From contig JANRJF010000310.1 in assembly GCA_033764095.1 (NCBI GenBank), positions 1 through 19,830 of the forward strand: a DNA stretch of 19,830 nt, read 5' to 3'. Under the pieces are notes generated by a model that had not been told where the DNA came from, did not search any database, and saw only the letters and a program-made list of their open reading frames with translations. Made by a program: the position numbers and the translations under genes. The DNA comes from JBDTMT01 sp033764095. Lineage in GTDB: Bacteria; Desulfobacterota; Binatia; HRBIN30; CADEER01. Every line of letters begins with the position of its first letter. The first letter of the stretch is position 1. Below are positions 14,353-19,830 of this stretch, piece by piece.

Positions 14353-15249
14353 ATGAACGCCCTCTCTCCCAGTCCGTCTCCCTCCTCTCTCCTCCGCAAG
14401 CTGGAGTGGCGGGTCCGCCATACGGCGGACTCGCTGCTCGGCGGCGAGTACCGCTCGGCCTTCCGCGGGCGCGGGCGCGAGTTCGATCAGGTGGTGCCGT
14501 ACACCTACGGCGACGACCTGCGCGACATCGACTGGAACGTCACCGCGCGCCTGGGCGAACCGTACCGCAAGAAGTTCATCGAGGAGCGCGAGCTCACCAC
14601 CGTCCTGCTCTTCGACGACAGCCTCTCGCTGCAGTTCGGCTCCGCCGAGCGCAGCAAGCGCGACACCCTTCTCGAGCTTGCCGGCCTCTGTGCTCTCCTC
14701 TCGGCCGGCAACCGCGACCGCGCCGGGTTCTGGCACGCCACTCCCGCAACGCACCTGGTGCGAGAGCCCGTGCGCGGTCGCGCTCGCATCCTCGAGACCG
14801 CCGTCGCGCTGCTCAACCAGCCGATCCCGACGCTCGCCGAGCGTGGCGAGGTGGAGATGGACTGGCGCCGCTTCTTCCACGCCTTCCCGCGCCACAGCGT
14901 CGTGCTGTGGTTCGGCGACTTCGCGCCGCGCGCGATCCCGCGCGCCTGGCCGGCGCTGCGACGCCGCTACCAACTGCTCGGCCTGCGCGTCGAGGACCCC
15001 TGGGAGCGCAACCTGCCCGATGTCGCCCCGATGACCGTCGTCGATCCGCTCAGCGGCGAGCTGCTGCCCTTCGACCCGCGCTCGGCCGCCGCCCGCCGCC
15101 AGCACGCCGGCTGGGTGCGGGCGCGCGACACGTACTTCGAAGCGCTGTTCCCGTCGCCGCTCGACCGGCTGACGGTGCGCACCACCGACGATCTGCTGAT
15201 GGCGATGATCGGCTTCCTGCGCGCCCGCATGCACGGGGTGAAGCGGTGA
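14353..15249 (+). CDS. DUF58 domain protein
   Basis: 298 residues, a normal length for the family. DUF58 proteins are VWA-like and are encoded next to MoxR and Bat proteins; they probably act in the cytoplasm as partners of the MoxR chaperone. Signature segments are YRSAFRGRGREFDQVVPYTY (33-52), GDDLRDIDWNVTAR (53-66), and YRKKFIEERELTTVLLFDDS (71-90), with a MIDAS-like D88-x-S90-x-S92. Start choice follows the sigma54 promoter: the in-frame ATG at 14326 lies before the predicted transcript start, so ATG 14353 (or the adjacent GTG at 14350) is used. The Shine-Dalgarno sequence is weak (CGGGA). The TGA overlaps the GTG of batA by 3 bp, so translation is probably coupled. Confidence 0.93.
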   Translation: MNALSPSPSPSSLLRKLEWRVRHTADSLLGGEYRSAFRGRGREFDQVVPYTYGDDLRDIDWNVTARLGEPYRKKFIEERELTTVLLFDDSLSLQFGSAERSKRDTLLELAGLCALLSAGNRDRAGFWHATPATHLVREPVRGRARILETAVALLNQPIPTLAERGEVEMDWRRFFHAFPRHSVVLWFGDFAPRAIPRAWPALRRRYQLLGLRVEDPWERNLPDVAPMTVVDPLSGELLPFDPRSAAARRQHAGWVRARDTYFEALFPSPLDRLTVRTTDDLLMAMIGFLRARMHGVKR

Positions 15250-16385
15250 GCGCCGCCGGCTGGACGTTTGCCTCGCCGGCCTGGCTGCTGCTCGCGCTGG
15301 CGCTGCCGGCGATCGCCTGGCTGCGCGCGCGGCGCGGGCGACCGGCACTGGTGGTGCCGTTCGCCAGCCAGTGGAGCGGCCGCGAGCTGGTGACCCGCTC
15401 GCGCCTGCCGCTGTGGTTGCTGAACGCCGGCGTGCTGCTGCTCGCCGTCGCGCTCGCCCGCCCGCAGCACGTCGACGAGAAGCAGCAGGTGCAGCAGGAC
15501 GGCTACGACATCGTCCTCGCCATCGACCTCTCCGGCAGCATGCTGGCCGAGGACTACGAGCGCGGCGGCGAGCGCATCAACCGCCTGCAGGCGATCAAGC
15601 CGATCGTCGACGCCTTCATTGCCGAGCGCCCCAACGACCGCATCGGCCTGGTCACCTTCGCCGGCCGCGCCTACACGCTGGCGCCGCTCACCGCCGATCA
15701 CGACTGGCTGCATCGCCAGGTCGAGCGCCTCAAGGTCGGCCTGATCGAAGACGGCACCGCGATCGGCGACGGCCTGGCGCTGGCGCTGGCGCGCCTCGGC
15801 CAGCCCGGCCGCGAGGCCGACGGCCACCGCCTCGGCGGCTTCGTCATCCTGCTCACCGACGGCGCCAACAACGCCGGCGCGGTGGCGCCGCTGGAGGCCG
15901 CCGCGGTGGCGCGCCAGAAGGGCATCCCGGTCTACACCATCGCCGCCGGCGCCGAGGGGGTCGTGCCGATGCCGGTGTTCGACGAGCGCGGCCGCAAGCT
16001 CGGCTACCGCGACATGATGTCCGACGTCGACGAGCCGACGCTCAACGCCATCGCGCAGGAGACCAGCGGCCGCTACTTCCGCGCCACCGATTCCGACACC
16101 GTCAACGCCGCCTTCGCCGCCATCGACCGCGAGCGCAAGATCGCGTTCGACGCCACCGCGCTGCGCCAGGCGGAGGAATTCTACGCCTGGGCGGCGTGGC
16201 CCGGCCTGGCGCTGATCGCACTCGCCTACCTGTTCGCCCTCCGTCCGTTCACGCGTGGAGGCCGCCGCTCCGTCGGCGCCGGACCGCTTCCGAGTCCTGT
16301 GCCTGACTACACTTCCTCCGACTCCGCTTCCTCACCGGCGCCGACGGAGCAGCGGCCTCTGACCTCTCCCCGAGTCGCGGCATGA
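15246..16385 (+). CDS. batA: BatA-like VWA domain membrane protein
   Basis: 379 residues. Aerotolerance-type Bat proteins are inner-membrane VWA proteins; their exact role is unsettled. Two N-terminal membrane helices (8-26 and 55-72) are followed by a VWA domain (86-300) with MIDAS residues D94-x-S96-x-S98 (DLSGS), T171 in EDGTAIGDGL and D205 in LLTDGANN, then a last helix (316-333). All three metal-site parts are present, so metal and ligand binding should be intact. After RPFTRGG the C-terminus continues about 40 residues (340-379), rich in Ser/Pro/Thr. About a third of the codons there end in A or T, unlike the rest of the gene, so this tail may be a recent extension. The GTG start at 15246 overlaps the DUF58 stop, and its own TGA overlaps the ATG of the next gene. 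Confidence 0.94.
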   Translation: MSAAGWTFASPAWLLLALALPAIAWLRARRGRPALVVPFASQWSGRELVTRSRLPLWLLNAGVLLLAVALARPQHVDEKQQVQQDGYDIVLAIDLSGSMLAEDYERGGERINRLQAIKPIVDAFIAERPNDRIGLVTFAGRAYTLAPLTADHDWLHRQVERLKVGLIEDGTAIGDGLALALARLGQPGREADGHRLGGFVILLTDGANNAGAVAPLEAAAVARQKGIPVYTIAAGAEGVVPMPVFDERGRKLGYRDMMSDVDEPTLNAIAQETSGRYFRATDSDTVNAAFAAIDRERKIAFDATALRQAEEFYAWAAWPGLALIALAYLFALRPFTRGGRRSVGAGPLPSPVPDYTSSDSASSPAPTEQRPLTSPRVAA

Positions 16386-18541
16386 CCTGGCAACACCCGC
16401 TCGTCCTCGCCCTCCTTCCCGGCGCGCTTGCCGCCGCCTGGTGGCTGTTCCGCGCCCGCGGCGCCGCCGACAGCGCCACGCGCTTCCCGCGCATCGCCCG
16501 CCTGTGGGCCGATCGCCACGGCCTGCACGACGCCCCGGCGCGCGCCCAGCGGCGCGTGCGCGGCGCCGCGCTGACGGTGGCCGCCGTGCTGGCGCTGCTG
16601 GCGCTGGCGCGGCCGCAGTGGGGCGAGATCGCCGAGCCGCGCCTGCAGCGCGGCCGCGAAGTCATGCTGGCGCTCGACCTGTCGCGCAGCATGCTCGCCG
16701 ACGACGTCGCGCCATCGCGCCTGGCGCGCGCCAAGCTGCTCGTCGACGCGCTGCTCGACCAGTTGAAGGGCGAGCGCGTCGGCCTCACCGTCTTCGCCGG
16801 CACCGCTTTCGTGCAGAGCCCGCTCAGCGCCGACTACGAAGTGCTGCGCGAGCTGCTCGCCGGGCTCGACCCGAGCTACCTGCCGCAGGGCGGCTCCAAC
16901 TACGGCGCCATGCTCGACGCCGCCGGCGAGGCGTTCGGCGCGCAGGGCGACGGCGACCGCTACCTGGTCGTGCTGAGCGACGGCGAGGCGCAGGACGAGA
17001 GCTGGACGCAGCACGTCGCGGCGCTGCGCGAGCGCGGCATCCGCGTCATCGGTCTCGGCATCGGCACGCCGCAGGGCGCGCTGGTGCCGGCCGCCGACGG
17101 CGGCACGACCAGGGACACCCACGGCAACGCCGTGTTGTCGAAGCTCGAGCCGGCGACCCTGCAGGCGCTGGCGACGGACACCGGCGGCACCTATCGCGAC
17201 GCCGCCACCTGGGTGGACATCGCCGAGCTGGTCGGCGCCACCGTCGCGCAGGGCCAGAAGGGCGACTACGTCGAGCAGCGGCACGTGCGCCTCGACGACC
17301 GCTTCCAGTGGTTCCTCGCCCCGGCGCTGCTGCTCTTCCTGTTCAGCTACTGGTTGGAGTTCCCCCTTTTCCCACTCGCCCGCGCGCATCAGACGCGCGG
17401 CCGCCGACCGCACCGGGCAATCGCGCCCGCTCTCGCGGCGGCTCTCGCCGGGCTGGCCGCCTGGTGCCCAAGCCAGGCGCACGCGGCGGCCGCGGATCCT
17501 GCTCCTCCTCCGCGATCCGCGGTCGCCGCCTCCCAGCCCACCGACCTGGCGGCGACCATCGCCGCGCTGAGCGGCCAGCCGTCGCTCGCGCCGACCGACT
17601 ACGCCCGCCTCGCCAACGAGACAATCGGCTTCGTCGCGCAGCCCAACGCGCCGCGCGACGCACAGCGCGACGGCGTCATCGACGACGCGCTCGCCGCCGT
17701 CTCGCGCGGCGAGCAGGCCGATGCGCAGGCGGCCGACTGGCCGACGCTGCGCCAGCAGCTCGAAGCGCTGCGCCATCCGCCCGCGCAGCCGCAATCGCAA
17801 GAGCAGAAGCAGCAGTCCTCGCCGGACCAGCAGCAGCAGGGCGGCGGCCAGCAGCAGCATCAGCAGCAGTCGGCCGACTCACAGGGCTCGTCCGGCGCCC
17901 AGCAGGATCAGCAGCAGCAGCAGGGCGGGTCGTCGAAGTCGCAACCGGGCGGCGCGGATGCGCAGCAGCAGGACGCCGCCGCCGAGCCTCGGCAGAACGA
18001 CGGCGCGCAGGACGCCACCCAGCAGGCGAAGCGCGACTCGTCGCGCGCTGACGGCAAGCCGGCGGACGACCGCGCGGCCGATCAGAAGCAGAACAATTCC
18101 GGCGCGTCGGCCGACGAGCAGAACGAACCGGATCGCGCCGCGCAGGGCGACGCCGCTGCGCAGCAGGAACAGCAGGCAGCTGCCGGATCGGATGCGCACA
18201 CGGACGACGTGGCCAAGCCGGATCATGCGCAGACCGCCGCGGCGCCGCAGGCGGCGGACAAGCCGCCGCAGCCGCTCGACGCGGCCGGGCTCGGCAGCGA
18301 GCCGAAGGACGAGAAGACACAGGACGCGCCGGCGCCGACCAAGCTGGTCGGCGGCGGTCCGGCGATGGCCGCCGACGCCGCCGCCGAGGCGGAAGCCGAG
18401 GCGCAGGGCGACCTGGCGCTCGCCGACGCGCTCGGGCGCATGCGCCAGGTGAAGCAGGGCGATGCGCCGGCGGTGTTGTTCGACCGCATGAACCGCGCCG
18501 AGGGCCGCCCTCGGCAGCCCAGCTCGCAACAGGATTGGTGA
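16382..18541 (+). CDS. batB: BatB-BatC-like fusion: VWA domain plus Gln-rich periplasmic region
   Basis: 719 residues, against about 330 for a stand-alone BatB. The first 325 residues are BatB: helices near 5-23 and 62-78, VWA domain with MIDAS D99-x-S101-x-S103 (DLSRS), GGSNYGAML (170-178), D200 in VVLSDGE, and a third helix 310-325. A basic stretch (333-347) and a second signal-peptide-like segment, APALAAALAGLAAWCPSQAHA (348-368), follow. Then comes a region like BatC: helical parts (386-465) and a Gln/Ala/Asp-rich tract (466-660), ending in LALADALGRMRQVKQGDAPA then LFDRMNRAEGRPRQ and a terminal QQDW. That ending is the usual BatC terminus. I see no clear TPR repeats, so they are lost or degenerate. 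The ATG overlaps batA by 4 bp; batD starts two bases after the stop. Confidence 0.92.
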   Translation: MTWQHPLVLALLPGALAAAWWLFRARGAADSATRFPRIARLWADRHGLHDAPARAQRRVRGAALTVAAVLALLALARPQWGEIAEPRLQRGREVMLALDLSRSMLADDVAPSRLARAKLLVDALLDQLKGERVGLTVFAGTAFVQSPLSADYEVLRELLAGLDPSYLPQGGSNYGAMLDAAGEAFGAQGDGDRYLVVLSDGEAQDESWTQHVAALRERGIRVIGLGIGTPQGALVPAADGGTTRDTHGNAVLSKLEPATLQALATDTGGTYRDAATWVDIAELVGATVAQGQKGDYVEQRHVRLDDRFQWFLAPALLLFLFSYWLEFPLFPLARAHQTRGRRPHRAIAPALAAALAGLAAWCPSQAHAAAADPAPPPRSAVAASQPTDLAATIAALSGQPSLAPTDYARLANETIGFVAQPNAPRDAQRDGVIDDALAAVSRGEQADAQAADWPTLRQQLEALRHPPAQPQSQEQKQQSSPDQQQQGGGQQQHQQQSADSQGSSGAQQDQQQQQGGSSKSQPGGADAQQQDAAAEPRQNDGAQDATQQAKRDSSRADGKPADDRAADQKQNNSGASADEQNEPDRAAQGDAAAQQEQQAAAGSDAHTDDVAKPDHAQTAAAPQAADKPPQPLDAAGLGSEPKDEKTQDAPAPTKLVGGGPAMAADAAAEAEAEAQGDLALADALGRMRQVKQGDAPAVLFDRMNRAEGRPRQPSSQQDW
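17790..17935 (+). repeat. CAG-rich tracts encoding polyglutamine
   Basis: Several runs of CAG codons (up to five in a row, for example at 17917-17932) and one CAGCAGCAGCAT-type block encode the Gln-rich part of the BatB-BatC fusion. Such runs are prone to length change by replication slippage. Confidence 0.8.
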
Positions 18542-18542
18542 G

Positions 18543-19830
18543 ATGTCCACGCACGCAACCCGGAGCCTTCGCCGCGCCATCGGCGCGGTGCTTGCCGCGC
18601 TGCTGCTGATCGGCAGCGCCGGCGCCGCCACCGCGCAGCAGGTCTACTGGTCGGCGCCGGAGTCGATCGACGCCGGCCAGCGCAGCGCCATCGACCTTGT
18701 GTTCGTCGACGGCGAGCCGACCGGCCCGGTGTCGCTGCCAGAGATCGAGGGTCTCAGGCTGCTCGGCGCGCCGAGCCAGTCTACCAGCCTCGCCATCCTC
18801 AACGGCCAGCGCTCGGCCAGCACGACGTTCTCCTACCCGGTGCGCGCCGAACGCAGCGGCACGGTGCACCTGCCGGGCCTGCGGGTGCCGACCAGCGCTG
18901 GGACCGCGACGGTGGACGCGATCGACATCGAAGTCCAGCAGGCCGCGCTGCGCGATGCCGACGGCTCCAGCACGCCGATCGAGGACGCGGTGCAGGCGCG
19001 GCTGACGCCGTCGACCATGACGCCGTGGGCGGGGCAGGTGTTCGACCTCGACTTCACCCTCGCGCTCACCGGCAACCGGCGCGGCGAAGTGGTCGGCACG
19101 CCGACCTGGTCGGCGAACGCACCGAGCGCCGAGCCGTGGAGCGACGGCCAGGCCGTGCGTACCGGCTCCGGCTCCGGCGTGCGCTTCCGCACGCGTGTCG
19201 CCGCCCCGACGCACGCCGGGCGCACGACCATCGCCCCGGCGACGCAGGACATGCGTGTCGAAAGCGGCCGCCCACAGGAGCCGTTCGGCGGCCGCGACCC
19301 GTTCGCCGCCTTGCGCGGCCGCTTCGGCGGCGCGGATCTGTTCGACTCGTTCTTCTCGCGCCCGCAGATGGCCGAGGTGTCGGCGCAGAGCAACGCGGTG
19401 CAACTCGACGTGCGGCCGCTGCCGGCTGGCGCCCCCGCCGACTTCAGCGGCGCGGTCGGCGAGTTCACCCTGGAGACGACGCTGTCGCCGGAAGCGCCGA
19501 AGACCGGCGAGCCGGTGACCTGGACGCTGACCCTCAAAGGCACCGGCAACTGGCCGAGCGTCGTGCTGCCGGCGCGCGCCGTGCCCGCCGAGCTGCGCAC
19601 CCTGCAGCCCAAGCAGCGGCGCGAGTTCGCCGACGGCGCCCGCTTCGCCGGCACGCTCAGCGAGGATCTCGTGCTGGTGCCGAATCAGCCCGGCGAGCTG
19701 AATCTCGCACCGGTGCGCTTCACCTATTTCAGTCCGATCAGCGGCCGCTACGAGACCGCCGAAGCGCGCCCGCCGCACATCGCGGTGAGCGGCGCGCCGC
19801 TGCCGCAGCCGGCCAGCGCCCCGGCGCCGG
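18543..19830 (+). CDS. batD: BatD-like oxygen tolerance protein, partial
   Basis: The first 429 residues are in the window and the 3' end lies beyond the right edge; the open frame has no stop. BatD is a periplasmic beta-rich protein anchored by a C-terminal helix, which must lie outside the window. Signal peptide MSTHATRSLRRAIGAVLAAL continues to ATA (about 28-31) as a cleavage site. Mature features are VYWSAPESIDAGQRSAIDLV (start of the first domain), TPSTMTPWAGQVFDLDFTLA (second domain, beginning near residue 154), a Gly/Phe/Arg-rich loop EPFGGRDPFAALRGRFGG (near 246-263), and FSGAVGEFTLETTLSPEAPK followed by the GEPVTW and KGTGNWPS motifs (about 303-340). That last block is diagnostic of BatD. 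The ATG lies two bases after the batB stop. Confidence 0.93.
   Translation, partial: MSTHATRSLRRAIGAVLAALLLIGSAGAATAQQVYWSAPESIDAGQRSAIDLVFVDGEPTGPVSLPEIEGLRLLGAPSQSTSLAILNGQRSASTTFSYPVRAERSGTVHLPGLRVPTSAGTATVDAIDIEVQQAALRDADGSSTPIEDAVQARLTPSTMTPWAGQVFDLDFTLALTGNRRGEVVGTPTWSANAPSAEPWSDGQAVRTGSGSGVRFRTRVAAPTHAGRTTIAPATQDMRVESGRPQEPFGGRDPFAALRGRFGGADLFDSFFSRPQMAEVSAQSNAVQLDVRPLPAGAPADFSGAVGEFTLETTLSPEAPKTGEPVTWTLTLKGTGNWPSVVLPARAVPAELRTLQPKQRREFADGARFAGTLSEDLVLVPNQPGELNLAPVRFTYFSPISGRYETAEARPPHIAVSGAPLPQPASAPAP

Noticed and set aside
17790..17935. CAG runs considered as a non-coding satellite
   Set aside because: They stay in frame within the BatB-BatC fusion and encode Gln-rich sequence common in BatC-type proteins.

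Overview
The window is GC-rich bacterial DNA (roughly 70% by eye), with short spacers, frequent GTG/ATG stop-start overlaps and many secreted or lipid-anchored proteins. A CaiB/BaiF CoA transferase, a cytochrome P450, a class I O-methyltransferase, an amidohydrolase-2 protein and a Cys-rich protein with an IPTL-CTERM-like tail occur together. This suggests an uncultured Deltaproteobacteria-like lineage of the Candidatus Binatia/Binatota type. That placement is an inference from gene content, not a phylogenetic result.

Layout. 1-717 (-): CaiB/BaiF-family CoA transferase, running off the left edge. 801-1610 (+): lipoprotein of unknown function. 1666-2880 (-): cytochrome P450. 3051-5019 (+): a two-gene unit of a ribbon-helix-helix/zinc-ribbon regulator and an AarF/UbiB-type atypical kinase, behind a sigma70-like promoter carrying a double GTATAC operator candidate. 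5137-5382 (-): YheU-family protein. 5522-7531 (+): overlapping operon of a solute-binding lipoprotein, a HAD phosphatase and a secreted OB-fold/coiled-coil protein. 7618-7956 (+): free-standing tRNA-binding domain of the MetRS-beta type. 7961-8989 (-): O-methyltransferase. 9082-9618 (-): membrane-anchored SRPBCC protein. 9931-10962 (+): MoxR AAA+ ATPase. 11210-12067 (+): Cys-rich lipoprotein. 12221-13420 (+): amidohydrolase. 13439-14056 (-): secreted protein of unknown function. 14353-19830 (+): Bat operon of DUF58, BatA, a BatB-BatC-like fusion and BatD, cut by the right edge.

The most notable signal is regulatory. The moxR gene and the DUF58-bat operon lie 3.4 kb apart, separated by three unrelated genes, yet each is preceded by a textbook sigma54 promoter with an identical 20-bp core. 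About 85-120 bp upstream of each predicted start lie two tandem copies of a dyad, GGYTC-N4-(G/A)ACC, spaced 21-22 bp. This looks like one enhancer-binding-protein regulon controlling the MoxR chaperone and its VWA-protein partners.

A second theme is inverted repeats: almost every spacer holds one, from several families. One has arms that contain the stop codons of both convergent genes beside it. No tRNA, rRNA, CRISPR array, transposase or integrase was recognised.
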